Positions 32,666 to 41,499 of a stretch of 64,000 nt of DNA are shown in pieces. Position 1 is the first letter of the stretch. Every line of letters starts with the position of its first letter. The notes beneath the pieces were generated by a model. The model searched no databases, was not told where the DNA came from, and saw only the letters and a program-made list of their open reading frames with translations. Source of the stretch: Isoptericola dokdonensis DS-3 (GTDB lineage: Bacteria > Actinomycetota > Actinomycetes > Actinomycetales > Cellulomonadaceae); the NCBI RefSeq assembly GCF_001636295.1, contig NZ_CP014209.1, positions 2,232,001 through 2,296,000 on the forward strand, written 5' to 3'. Position numbers and translations under genes: made by a program.

Positions 32666-34281
32666 GAGTCGTCCCCCGTCGCGTCGTCGGTGATCTCGTC
32701 GGACTTGCCGGTGCCGCGGTCGGAGCCGTCGGGGAAGACGGCGTCGACGTACGTCGTGCCGTCCATCGAGGACTCCGCGGCGCGCTCCGCGTACCCGTAC
32801 AGCGGGCCGGCGGCCACGGTGATCGCCAGCCCGAACGCGATGAGCGCTCCGGCGGGCAGCACCATGCCGCGCGGGAGGCGCACGTCCTCGGGGACGTCGT
32901 CGGGGGCGTCCTGCCAGAACGCCTTGTTCCAGGCCTTGACGACGGCGTACAGCGTGAGCAGGGACGTCACCACCGAGCCGATCACCAGCGCCCACGCGAG
33001 GCCGGAGCCGTCGCGCACGCCCTCGGTGAGCAGCCCGACCTTGCCGAGGAACCCGGACAGCGGCGGGATGCCCGCGAGGTTGAGCGCGGGGACGAAGAAC
33101 AGCACCGCGAGGCCCGGCGCGAGGCGGGCGAGCCCGCCCAGCCGGTCGAGCGACGTCGACCCGCCGCGGAACTCGACCAGCCCCACGACGAGGAACAGCG
33201 CCGTCTGGACGGAGATGTGGTGCACGACGTAGAAGATCGCCGCCGCCGTGCCCGCCTGGGAGGCCAGGGCCACGCCGAACACCATGAAGCCGATGTGGCT
33301 CACCAGGGTGAAGGACAGCAGACGTTTCACGTCGTTCTGCGCGACCGCGCCGAAGATGCCGATCACCATCGTCAGCAGCGCCACGACCATCAACAGACGG
33401 TCCACGGCCGGGTCGTCGGGGAACAGCAGCACCTGGGTGCGCAGCATCGCGTAGACGCCGATCTTCGTCAGCAGGCCCGCGAACACGGCCGTGACGGGGG
33501 CGGGCGCCGTCGGGTAGGAGTCCGGCAGCCAGAACGACAGCGGGAACACCGCCGCCTTGATGCCGAAGGCGAGCAGCAGCAGGAGCTGCAGCGCCGTGCG
33601 CACCGTCGGGTCGATCTCGGGCAGCCGCTCGGCGAGCTGCGCCATGTTGACGGTGCCCGTGGCGGCGTAGACCAGCGCGATGGCCGCGAGGAACACCAGC
33701 GACGACATCAGCGTGACGATGACGTACATCGACCCCGCCCGGATGCGTTCCGCCGTCCCGCCGAGCGTCAGCAGGATCGCGGACGCGGCGAGCAGGATCT
33801 CGAACCCGACGTACAGGTTGAACAGGTCGCCGGTGAGGAACGCGTTGGCCACGCCCGCGGCGAGCACCAGGTAGGTGGGGTGGAAGATCGCGACCGGGAT
33901 CGTCTCGCCGACCCGGCTGCCGCCGTCGAGGTCGTCCCCCTCGGGCACGCCCTGGCCCAGCGAGTACAGCAGGACGCACAGCAGCATGACGCCGCTGACG
34001 GTCAGCATGAGGGCGGAGAGACGGTCCGCGACCAGGTTGACGCCCACCGGCGCCGCCCAGCCGCCGACGTCCACGACGACGGGGCCCGCGTCCGCGAAGA
34101 ACATCAGGGCGGCCGACGCGAGGGTCGTGATCGTCAGCGCCGTGACGCTGATGGTCCGCTGCACGTTCGCGTACCGACGCAGCGCGAGCGTGAGGCCCGC
34201 GGCGAACAGCGGGACGAGCACGGGCAGCGGGACGAGGGTCGCCGCGTTCCAGGTCTCCGGTCCGGGGATGAGGTCGCTCAT
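32662..34281 (-). CDS. mnhD: Na+/H+ antiporter subunit D
   Basis: 539 residues, about 14 transmembrane helices, homologous to NADH dehydrogenase ND2/ND4. The proton-channel motif LLLLAFGIKAAVFPLSFWLP contains the key Lys, and VGFEILLAASA the conserved Glu of helix 5. ATG at 34279-34281. C-terminal acidic tail after residue 490. Confidence 0.94.
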   Translation of the reverse strand: MSDLIPGPETWNAATLVPLPVLVPLFAAGLTLALRRYANVQRTISVTALTITTLASAALMFFADAGPVVVDVGGWAAPVGVNLVADRLSALMLTVSGVMLLCVLLYSLGQGVPEGDDLDGGSRVGETIPVAIFHPTYLVLAAGVANAFLTGDLFNLYVGFEILLAASAILLTLGGTAERIRAGSMYVIVTLMSSLVFLAAIALVYAATGTVNMAQLAERLPEIDPTVRTALQLLLLLAFGIKAAVFPLSFWLPDSYPTAPAPVTAVFAGLLTKIGVYAMLRTQVLLFPDDPAVDRLLMVVALLTMVIGIFGAVAQNDVKRLLSFTLVSHIGFMVFGVALASQAGTAAAIFYVVHHISVQTALFLVVGLVEFRGGSTSLDRLGGLARLAPGLAVLFFVPALNLAGIPPLSGFLGKVGLLTEGVRDGSGLAWALVIGSVVTSLLTLYAVVKAWNKAFWQDAPDDVPEDVRLPRGMVLPAGALIAFGLAITVAAGPLYGYAERAAESSMDGTTYVDAVFPDGSDRGTGKSDEITDDATGDDS

Positions 34282-34772
34282 CGGGCGCGCTCCTCGTCCT
34301 CGTCGCCGACGGTCTCGTCGTGCACCGCGGCCGCTTCCTCGTCCAGCGTCTGCCCCGTCTCCTCGGCGTCCGCGTCGGTGTAGGCCGGGGCGTTCGCCGC
34401 GGCGGCGCGCGCGACGCGCTTGTCCTCGACGTCGTCCGCGACCTCGTCGTGCCCGTGGATCTGCCACGAGCGGTACGCCAGCGCCAGGATGAACGCCGTC
34501 AGCGCGAGCGTGATGACGATCGCGGTGAGGGTCATCGCCTGCGCGAGCGGGTCGGCCATCGGCTCGTCCTGCGGCGCGTTGCCCACGATCGGCGACGCCC
34601 CGGCCCGGCCGCCCGCGACGAGCAGCATGAGGTTCACGGCGTTGCTGATGAGGATGAACCCCAGCAGGATCCGGGTGAGCGGCCGCTCGAGCAGCAGGTA
34701 GACCCCGGTGCCGAACAGCACGCCGATGGCGAGCACCAGCACCGCGGAGGGCGTGTTCTGCAGGACGGTCAT
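34278..34772 (-). CDS. mnhC: Na+/H+ antiporter subunit C
   Basis: 164 residues, three transmembrane helices, NuoK-like: GTGVYLLLERPLTRILLGF and LISNAVNLMLLVAGG, then PLAQAMTLTAIVITLALTAF. A 55-residue acidic tail is longer than usual for MnhC (about 110 residues). ATGA overlap with both neighbours. Confidence 0.93.
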   Translation of the reverse strand: MTVLQNTPSAVLVLAIGVLFGTGVYLLLERPLTRILLGFILISNAVNLMLLVAGGRAGASPIVGNAPQDEPMADPLAQAMTLTAIVITLALTAFILALAYRSWQIHGHDEVADDVEDKRVARAAAANAPAYTDADAEETGQTLDEEAAAVHDETVGDEDEERAR

Positions 34773-37648
34773 CGGTTCACCCCCGCCTCGGCGAGCTCGG
34801 CCGACGACAGCTCGCCCTGCCGATCGATCTCCGCACCGAGGGTGCGCAGCAGATCGAGCACCAGCCCGACGACGACGAGCATGACGCCGACGTCGAAGAA
34901 CAACGACGTCACGAGGTGGATCTTGCCGAGCACCGGGACGTACAGGTCGACGATGAAGCTCTCCAGGACCTCGTGGCCGAGCAGCAGGGCGGCCAGCCCC
35001 ACCCCGGCGGACAGGAACAGGCCGGTGCCGAGCAGGAGACCCGGCTGCACGGGCAGCGCCTCACCCAGCTCGTACCGTCCGCCCGCCAGGTACCGCACGG
35101 CCAGCGCGATGCCCACCATGAGGCCCGCGGCGAACCCGCCGCCGGGCGCGTTGTGGCCGCTGAACAGCAGGAACAGACCGAACACGACCATCGAGTGGAA
35201 GATCGTGCGGGTCACGACCTCGAACATGACCGAGCGGCGCTCGGGGGCGAGCGTGCTGCCCGCGGCGAGCCAGACCGTGCGGTCGTGGCTCTGGGAACGC
35301 TGCGGGTCGGGCGCACGGGACAGCCGCAGGACCTCGCCGCTGCGCTGGCGCAGGAACACCAGCGACGCGACGCCCGTGGCGGCGACGAGCAGCACGGAGA
35401 TCTCCCCGACGGTGTCCCAGGCGCGGATGTCGACGAGGATGATGTTGACGATGTTGTGCCCGCCGCCGAACTCGACGGCCTCGCCGGGGAAGTCCACGCT
35501 GATCGGCGTCGCGACCCGCGCGAGCGGCGCGGCGACGGTGAGCCCCATGATCGCGAGGCCCGACGTCGCGGCGAGGGCGAGCCGCACCCAGCGGCTGGTG
35601 GCCAGCGGCCGGTCCGTGAAGTACGGGGGCAGGCGGCGCATGACGAGCACCATGACGACCAGCGTCACGGTCTCGCACAGGACCTGGGTGAGCGCGAGGT
35701 CCGGTGCGCCGTGCAGCAGGAACAGGGCCGCGTTGGCGTACCCGACCACGCCCACGAGCAGCACGGCCTTGAGGCGGCGGCGGGCACGCGTCGCCAGGAC
35801 CGCCGCGACGACGACGATCGCCACGACCGCGGCCTGCGCCGGCTCGTCCCACGGCACGACGTCGACCGGGACGGTGGTGCCGCGCAGCAGGCCCGACGCG
35901 ATGACCGCACCGGGCGCGACGGCGAGGACGACCAGGACGATGCCGAGGTAGAAGGGCAGCGAACCGCGCTGGGTGAAGGCCGTGACGTCGGCCGCGAGGT
36001 CGTCGAGGCGACGCATCGACCGGCGGTAGACGACGTCGGCACCCGTCACCGAGGGCAGCGTGGACTGCCAGCGCTCGATGCGCGTGCGCTGCCAGAACAG
36101 CACCGCGCCGGCGATCAGCACCGCCGCGGTGATCGCCAGGACAGGGGTGAAGCCAGCCCAGATCACCAGGTGGCCCGGCTCGCCCGCCGGGTAGAGCGCG
36201 GCGTGCGGGGCGAGCAGCGACTCACCGGTCGCGGGCAGGAACGCCAGGGCGACGCCGAGCAGCGCGAGCGTCGCGGGCGGTGCGACCAGCAGCCAGGCCT
36301 GACGGCGCACCGGCGTCGGCGAGGCGGCGTCGTCGGGGACGGCCTTGGTGGCGAACGCGCCCCAGGCGAAGCGCAGACCGTAGGCGACCGTCAGCGCGGA
36401 CCCGACGACGACCGCGGCGAACGCGATCCACTCCACGGCCCCGGCGCCGTGCGTGACGTCGTGCCACAGCCCTTCGAGCGCCGCCTCCTTGGCGACGTAC
36501 CCGGTGGTGACGGGCACGCCGATCATCGACACGGTGGCGAGGACGCCGGCGCCGGTGGTGATCGGCATGGTCCGCCACAGCCCGGTGAGGCGGCGCAGGT
36601 CGCGGGTGCCGGTGGCGACGTCGATCGCACCGACCACGAGGAACAGCGTCGCCTTGAACATGGCGTGCGCGCCGAGCAGGGCGAGCCCCGCCAGGGCCAG
36701 CGACTGCGAGCCGAGGCCGAGCAGGAGCACGATGAGCCCGAGCTGGGAGACGGTGCCGAACGCGAGGACGAGCTTGAGGTCGTGCTGGCGCAGCGCCCGG
36801 TACCCGCCGAGCAGCAGGGTGCCGCCGCCCAGCAGCACCACGGACCACCGCCACACCGGCAGGTCCGCCAGCGCGGGCGCGAACCGGGCGACCAGGTAGA
36901 CGCCCGCCTTCACCATCGCGGCGGCGTGCAGGTACGCGGACACCGGCGTCGGCGCGGCCATCGCGGCGGGCAGCCAGAAGTGGAACGGGACGAGCGCGGA
37001 CTTCGTCGCCGCCCCGGCGAGGAGGCACACGGCCGCGACGACGGCGGCCGCGCCGGTGGGCGGGGCGGCCACCACCTCGGAGATGCGCCACGTGCCCGCC
37101 GCGACGCCCAGGACGATCAGCCCGACCAGCATGGCCAGGCCGCCCGCCGTCGTCACGACGATCGCCTGCATCGCCGCACGACGGGACGCCTTGCGGTCCG
37201 CGTAGTGACCGATGAGCAGGTAGGAGAAGACGGTGGTCAGCTCCCAGAAGACGAACAGCATGAGCAGGTCGTCGGCGGTGACGAGCCCGATCATGGCGCC
37301 CGCGAAGGCGGTGAGGACGGCGGCGAAGCGGCCGGTGCCCAGGGCGTCGCGGGAGAAGTAGGCCGAGCAGTACAGCAGGACCAGCGCCCCGACGCCGCCC
37401 ACGACGAGCAGCATCAGCCAGGACAGGTGGTCGAGGCGGAAGTCGATCGACAGCTCCAGGCCCGGCACCCAGGAGATGCTCTGTTCCGGGAAGTCACCGT
37501 CGAGGACCCGGCCGGTCTGGGCGATCGCGTAGCCGGCGGCAGCCGCGGGACCGAGTGCGAGCACCCAGAACGCGGATCTCCCCAGCCACGCCACGAGAGC
37601 CGGCGCGGCGAGCGCCAGCAGGAACACGAGCATGAGCAGTTGGAGCAC
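34769..37648 (-). CDS. mnhA: Na+/H+ antiporter subunit A fused to subunit B
   Basis: 959 residues, GTG start. Residues 1-500 are the NuoL-like ion-transport module: MLFVFWELTTVFSYLLIGHY, CLLAGAATKSALVPFHFWLP with the channel Lys, HAAAMVKAGVYLVARF. Residues about 500-770 are the MnhA-specific C-terminal part, and about 800-959 are an MnhB domain (NAPGGGFAAGLMVGIALAVRY). No separate mnhB exists in the operon, so the fusion supplies it. Promoter presumably in the 135 bp upstream, where TAGGAT is visible at 37685-37690 (minus strand). Confidence 0.94.
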   Translation of the reverse strand: MLQLLMLVFLLALAAPALVAWLGRSAFWVLALGPAAAAGYAIAQTGRVLDGDFPEQSISWVPGLELSIDFRLDHLSWLMLLVVGGVGALVLLYCSAYFSRDALGTGRFAAVLTAFAGAMIGLVTADDLLMLFVFWELTTVFSYLLIGHYADRKASRRAAMQAIVVTTAGGLAMLVGLIVLGVAAGTWRISEVVAAPPTGAAAVVAAVCLLAGAATKSALVPFHFWLPAAMAAPTPVSAYLHAAAMVKAGVYLVARFAPALADLPVWRWSVVLLGGGTLLLGGYRALRQHDLKLVLAFGTVSQLGLIVLLLGLGSQSLALAGLALLGAHAMFKATLFLVVGAIDVATGTRDLRRLTGLWRTMPITTGAGVLATVSMIGVPVTTGYVAKEAALEGLWHDVTHGAGAVEWIAFAAVVVGSALTVAYGLRFAWGAFATKAVPDDAASPTPVRRQAWLLVAPPATLALLGVALAFLPATGESLLAPHAALYPAGEPGHLVIWAGFTPVLAITAAVLIAGAVLFWQRTRIERWQSTLPSVTGADVVYRRSMRRLDDLAADVTAFTQRGSLPFYLGIVLVVLAVAPGAVIASGLLRGTTVPVDVVPWDEPAQAAVVAIVVVAAVLATRARRRLKAVLLVGVVGYANAALFLLHGAPDLALTQVLCETVTLVVMVLVMRRLPPYFTDRPLATSRWVRLALAATSGLAIMGLTVAAPLARVATPISVDFPGEAVEFGGGHNIVNIILVDIRAWDTVGEISVLLVAATGVASLVFLRQRSGEVLRLSRAPDPQRSQSHDRTVWLAAGSTLAPERRSVMFEVVTRTIFHSMVVFGLFLLFSGHNAPGGGFAAGLMVGIALAVRYLAGGRYELGEALPVQPGLLLGTGLFLSAGVGLAALLLGHEVLESFIVDLYVPVLGKIHLVTSLFFDVGVMLVVVGLVLDLLRTLGAEIDRQGELSSAELAEAGVNR

Positions 37649-37783
37649 TGCACTCCGTCCGGTCGGTGGGCGGGGCGAGTCGTCATCCTATCGTTTCGAA
37701 CCCGCCACCGATGACCGCACGACGACCGGTTGAACACCACAAGGCAGAGCCCGTGCGCCGGATCGGTCGGTCCACCGACGTGG

Positions 37784-39799
37784 TCAGCCCCGCAGGGGCA
37801 GGGTCAGTGTGGCGTCACCGGTGGTGGTCACCCGCACGGGCACGCCCCAGTCCTGCTGCGCGAGGTGGCAGGCGGGGAACACGTCGGGGTCGGGCTCGCC
37901 GTCCGGGCCGAGCGGCACGACGTCGCACGACGCCGCCTTGGCGGTGACGTGCAGGACGCCCTCGGTGACGTCGGGGTTGATCCGCAGGCCGCGCGCCAGG
38001 TCGGTGCCGGTGCCCGCGCCGTCGAGCAGCAGCTCCGGGGGCGTGGCACTGACGGTGAGCTCGGTGGACGGGCCCCAGCGGTCGTCGAGCTTCTGCCCGG
38101 GGGCGGGCGCGAACGGCACCTCGAGGCGGACCTCGCCCGCCGCGACCTCCGTCGCCGGGCGCGCCACCCGGTGGGCGCCGGCGTCCAGCACCTCGCCGGC
38201 GACGTCGGCAGGCAGCGCCACCCGCGTGATGCGGTGCGCCGCGGACTCCACGACCAGCAGGTGCACGCCGTCGTCCGTCACCTGCACGACGACGTCGCTC
38301 GGCTCCGCGAGCCCCGTCGCGAGCGTCGTGACCGGGCCGCCGAGCCGCGCGCCCGCACCGTCCCCGACGTCACCGGTGGCGTCGTCGCCGTCCGGCACGA
38401 AGCGTCGCAGCGCCCCGTTGTAGGTGTCCGCGACGACGACCGAGCCGTCGGGCAGCACCGCCACGCCGAGCGGGTGCTGCAGCAGCGCCTGCCCGGCGTC
38501 GCCGTCCCGGTGCCCGAAGTCGAACAGCCCCTGCCCGACGGCGGTGCGCACCCCGACCTCGGAGCCGTCCACCGGTACGACCTGCCGCAGCGCGGAGGTC
38601 TCGGCGTCCGCGAGCCACAGCGACCCGTCCGCCGCGGGCGCCAGCCCCGACGGCTGCGCGAACCACGCCGACGCCCCGGGCCCGTCCTCCAGGCCCTCGT
38701 TCATCGTCCCGGCGAGCAGCGTCAGCGACCCCTCCTTCTCGTCCAGCGCCCACAGGGTGTGGTTGCCCGCCATCGCCACGACGAACGCCGCGAGCTCAGC
38801 CGACCAGGCGACGTCCCACGGCGAGGACAGGTTGACCCAGGTCGGCGGGAGCTTGTCCCCCTGGCCGTGCGCGCGGGGCGCCTCGCCCTCGGGGTGCACG
38901 TTCTCCTGCCCGCCCACCATGTACTGGTCGCCCGTCCCCGCGACGGTGGTGACCTGCCCGTCGGCGAGGCGGACGCCGCGCAGGGCATGGTTGACGGTGT
39001 CGGCGACGAGGACGTCGTAGCCGAGCCAGGTGCGCAGCTCCTCGGGCACGAGGCACAGCCCGTTGGGCTCGCTGAACCGGGCGGTGTGGACGCCGTCCGG
39101 GCCGACGCCGCCGTCGACGAGGCCTCGCTCGCCCGAGCCGATGCGGCGCACGAAGGTCTCGCCGTCGGGCGCGAGCTCCGCGAGGGAGTGGTGCCCGGCG
39201 TCCGCGACGAGCAGGTTGCCGCCGGGCAGGGTGACGGCCTTGGCGGGGAACCGCAGCGTGGTGGGTTCCGGGGTGGGCGGCACGTACGGGCCGTCACCGC
39301 GGTGGAGCGTGCCCTTGGCGTCGTGCTCGGCGATCAGTTCCTCGACGATCGCCTCGATCGCGGACGCGTGCCCCTCCCCTGCCATCTGGGCGACGACGTA
39401 CCCCTCCGGGTCGATGACGACGAGCGTCGGCCACGCACGCGCCGTGTACGCACCCCAGGTGACGAGCTCCGGGTCGTCGAGGACGGGGTGGTGCACCTCG
39501 TACCGCTCGACGGCGGCGGCCAGCGCGTCGGGGTCCGCCTCGTGCGCGAACTTCGGCGAGTGCACGCCCACGATCACCAGCACGTCGCGGTGCTTCGCCT
39601 CCAGCTCGCGCAGCTCGTCCAGGACGTGCAGGCAGTTGACGCAGCAGAACGTCCAGAAGTCGAGCACGACGACCTTGCCCCGCAGGTCGGCGAGGGTGAC
39701 GTCACGTCCCCCGGTGTTCAGCCAGCCCCGACCGACGAGCTCGGACGCGCGGACACGAGGGAGGGAAGGCGAGGAAGTCACCGGAACATTCTGCGCCAT
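37784..39799 (-). CDS. thioredoxin-fold plus NHL-repeat protein (NHLRC2-like)
   Basis: 671 residues. N-terminal thioredoxin-like domain with VVLDFWTFCCVNCLHVLDEL (redox CxxC within CCVNC) and AWPTLVVIDPEGYVV. NHL beta-propeller blades follow: GNLLVADAGHHSLAEL, GYDVLVADTVNHALRGV, GSVVVADTYNGALRRF. C-terminal beta domain about 570-671. No signal peptide. ATG at 39799 used; a GTG at 39781 overlapping the upstream stop (GTGA) is equally possible. Role in redox or protein interaction is unproven. Confidence 0.88.
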   Translation of the reverse strand: MAQNVPVTSSPSLPRVRASELVGRGWLNTGGRDVTLADLRGKVVVLDFWTFCCVNCLHVLDELRELEAKHRDVLVIVGVHSPKFAHEADPDALAAAVERYEVHHPVLDDPELVTWGAYTARAWPTLVVIDPEGYVVAQMAGEGHASAIEAIVEELIAEHDAKGTLHRGDGPYVPPTPEPTTLRFPAKAVTLPGGNLLVADAGHHSLAELAPDGETFVRRIGSGERGLVDGGVGPDGVHTARFSEPNGLCLVPEELRTWLGYDVLVADTVNHALRGVRLADGQVTTVAGTGDQYMVGGQENVHPEGEAPRAHGQGDKLPPTWVNLSSPWDVAWSAELAAFVVAMAGNHTLWALDEKEGSLTLLAGTMNEGLEDGPGASAWFAQPSGLAPAADGSLWLADAETSALRQVVPVDGSEVGVRTAVGQGLFDFGHRDGDAGQALLQHPLGVAVLPDGSVVVADTYNGALRRFVPDGDDATGDVGDGAGARLGGPVTTLATGLAEPSDVVVQVTDDGVHLLVVESAAHRITRVALPADVAGEVLDAGAHRVARPATEVAAGEVRLEVPFAPAPGQKLDDRWGPSTELTVSATPPELLLDGAGTGTDLARGLRINPDVTEGVLHVTAKAASCDVVPLGPDGEPDPDVFPACHLAQQDWGVPVRVTTTGDATLTLPLRG

Positions 39800-40485
39800 C
39801 GAGGGGAAGGGCCGAGCGCCCCCGAGGGCGCGCCAGGGAGGACTCCACGAGCGGCTCGACGACGCCGGGCAGGTCGCAGAGCTCGGCGGAGGGAGGCGCC
39901 CTGCCGGGTGACCAGGGCGCGGATCTGCTGGTCCCGGACGGCGGGGTCGGTGAGCTCGACGGTCATCCAGTGGTCGGGCAGGTTCAGCTCGATGCCGATG
40001 CCGCGCGACCCGCCGGGGGAGTCGATGCTCGCCATCGCGTGCAGGCCCTCGATGCTGATGCCTGCCCCGGAGTCGTCGCGGAACCTGGTCGGGTCGGTCG
40101 AGTCCGCGGCGTCCTCGAGCGCGGCGAGCACGTCGGCGACGTCGAGCTGCATCGGGTCGGGACCCGCCGGGTCGACCACCACGCGCGCCAGGACCGCGCC
40201 GTGCCGACGCAGGAACGGCGCGAGCGAGTCGCGCCGCCGCAGGCTGTACGCGCGACCGGGGTCGTCGCCGAGGTGCGCCTCCAGCGCCCGGGGCGAGGTG
40301 AACAGGCGCAGCTCGTACGGCTTCGCAGACCCGGGTGCGGCGTCGAACACCCGCACCTGCGGGGTGCCGTCCTCGCGTTCCAGGTGCGGCACGACCACGG
40401 CTCCGCCGCCGCGCAGGAGACTCAGGAAGTCCACCGGACATGGGGCTGTCGGTCGTGCCTCCGCGACGAGATCGTCCATCGTCAT
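39778..40485 (-). CDS. SseB-like domain protein
   Basis: 235 residues. Two SseB-type segments: GGGAVVVPHLEREDGTPQVRVF with RLFTSPRALEAHLGDDPGRA, then ARVVVDPAGPDPMQLDVADVLAALED. A basic, Arg-rich C-terminus follows (residues about 205-235). ATG at 40485 overlaps the upstream gene stop (ATGA). SseB-like proteins are frequent next to polymorphic-toxin genes in actinobacteria; an immunity or chaperone role is inference. Confidence 0.6.
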   Translation of the reverse strand: MTMDDLVAEARPTAPCPVDFLSLLRGGGAVVVPHLEREDGTPQVRVFDAAPGSAKPYELRLFTSPRALEAHLGDDPGRAYSLRRRDSLAPFLRRHGAVLARVVVDPAGPDPMQLDVADVLAALEDAADSTDPTRFRDDSGAGISIEGLHAMASIDSPGGSRGIGIELNLPDHWMTVELTDPAVRDQQIRALVTRQGASLRRALRPARRRRAARGVLPGAPSGALGPSPRWRRMFR

Positions 40486-40913
40486 GGCGCCCCAGTGGGC
40501 CTGTCGTCGGCGACGAGGATCCACGTCTCGTCCTCTTCCGACGTGACGCCGATCGCCACGCTCCGGTCGATCGAGGTGGCGACGAACTCTGGCACACCGT
40601 AGGTGAGTCCGAGTGCAAGTATCTGTGCGTCAGGTGCGGTGCGGACTCGAATCCACGGAAGTCGAGACGTTCCCTCTCCGCCGACGCTCAGAAGAAACTC
40701 GCCCGAGGTGTCGAACAGCCCGGTCGCGGCGGTGATGTGAACCCAGGCGGCTTCGACGGCGCGGGGGTCCGGGTCGTCGTCGGGAACGCGGAGCGTCGGG
40801 ACGGCCGAGTCGGCGATGAACATACGCCAGACGGCCCAAGCTTCCTCGGCGGTGCCCTCGTGGCCGATGACCGTGAAGCCGGCTTCTCGTGCGGTCGTGA
40901 GGGGATCAGCCAT
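40482..40913 (-). CDS. hypothetical protein, candidate immunity protein
   Basis: 143 residues, acidic, soluble, no family recognised. Its ATG (40911-40913) shares one base with the TGA of the decayed toxin frame (TGATG), the usual arrangement of toxin and immunity genes. Contains AWAVWRMFIADSAVP and FLLSVGGEGTSRLPWIRVR. Less GC-rich than neighbours. The function is inferred from position only. Confidence 0.6.
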   Translation of the reverse strand: MADPLTTAREAGFTVIGHEGTAEEAWAVWRMFIADSAVPTLRVPDDDPDPRAVEAAWVHITAATGLFDTSGEFLLSVGGEGTSRLPWIRVRTAPDAQILALGLTYGVPEFVATSIDRSVAIGVTSEEDETWILVADDRPTGAP

Positions 40914-41290
40914 CAATTCGGCCCTTCGGGATAGTAGAAGTGGTGCTTTTCACCGACCGGCGCATAGCGCTCAGAGTTGTTGCCCATCCGAAATCGACAC
41001 CGTCTCTTGAGGTGTCACCCTTGGGCTGCCCAGCGTGGAAGTGAGACGACGAGGCGTTGGGGTCGTTCGTGTGATTCACCACCACGCGCGACCCCGCCTC
41101 GGTCTCGAACTGCTCGTACGTGCCGTGCGAACCGCGGTTGGCGCTGTATCGGTCGACCCAGGGCGGTCGCGGCGTCGTCGATCGCCCCGGCGACGTCCTG
41201 GTAGTCGCGCCCCCCGGCGAGGACGAGGACGGGGTCGCCGGGGGTGGGGTCGACGTCCAGCCCGACGGGGGACCAGTCGGCGGGCCTCAC
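40913..41290 (-). pseudogene. decayed T7SS-type polymorphic toxin
   Basis: GTG start overlaps the upstream stop. Residues 1-45 (RPADWSPVGLDVDPTPGDPV, then DYQDVAGAIDDAATAL) match the putative T7SS secretion-signal domain. Near 41155 the sense frame jumps to one encoding YSANRGSHGTYEQFETEAGS, VVVNHTNDPNASSSHFHAG and QPKGDTSRDGVDFG. Near 40984, at a G-run, it jumps again to MGNNSERYAPVGEKHHFYYP EGPN and stops at 40913. The N-terminal frame itself stops at 41015. The middle of the toxin is missing. His/Asn motifs in the tail look like a nuclease-type toxin end, but this is not proven. Confidence 0.65.
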
Positions 41291-41391
41291 ACCGGCCCGC
41301 CCGGACCGGCCGGCGCAGCCGGTGCCGTGGAGCCGTCGCCCTGGATACCGCGGGCGAGATCGGCGTCGAGATCCATCCGCAGATCAGCCAC
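41287..41391 (-). CDS. 34-residue ORF upstream of the toxin remnant
   Basis: GTG start with GGAGG 9 bp upstream; stop overlaps the toxin start (GTGA). Sequence begins VADLRMDLDADLARGIQGDG and ends in an Ala/Pro/Gly tail. The start resembles the N-terminus of the small WXG100-like or helper proteins that precede such toxins, so it may be a truncated version. No match can be verified here. Confidence 0.4.
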   Translation of the reverse strand: MADLRMDLDADLARGIQGDGSTAPAAPAGPGGPV

Positions 41392-41499
41392 CCGGCACCA
41401 CCTCCGACCAGGGACGTTATCGATCCGGAACCATCCACGCCATGGGGAACACGCCCCGTCCCGGGCTGGACGGCGATGGGCTCGCACCCGGCAGCTCCC

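Noticed and set aside
41015..41290. Intact 91-residue gene in the toxin remnant
   Set aside because: Only its first 45 residues look like protein; the rest is an out-of-frame reading of the toxin tail.
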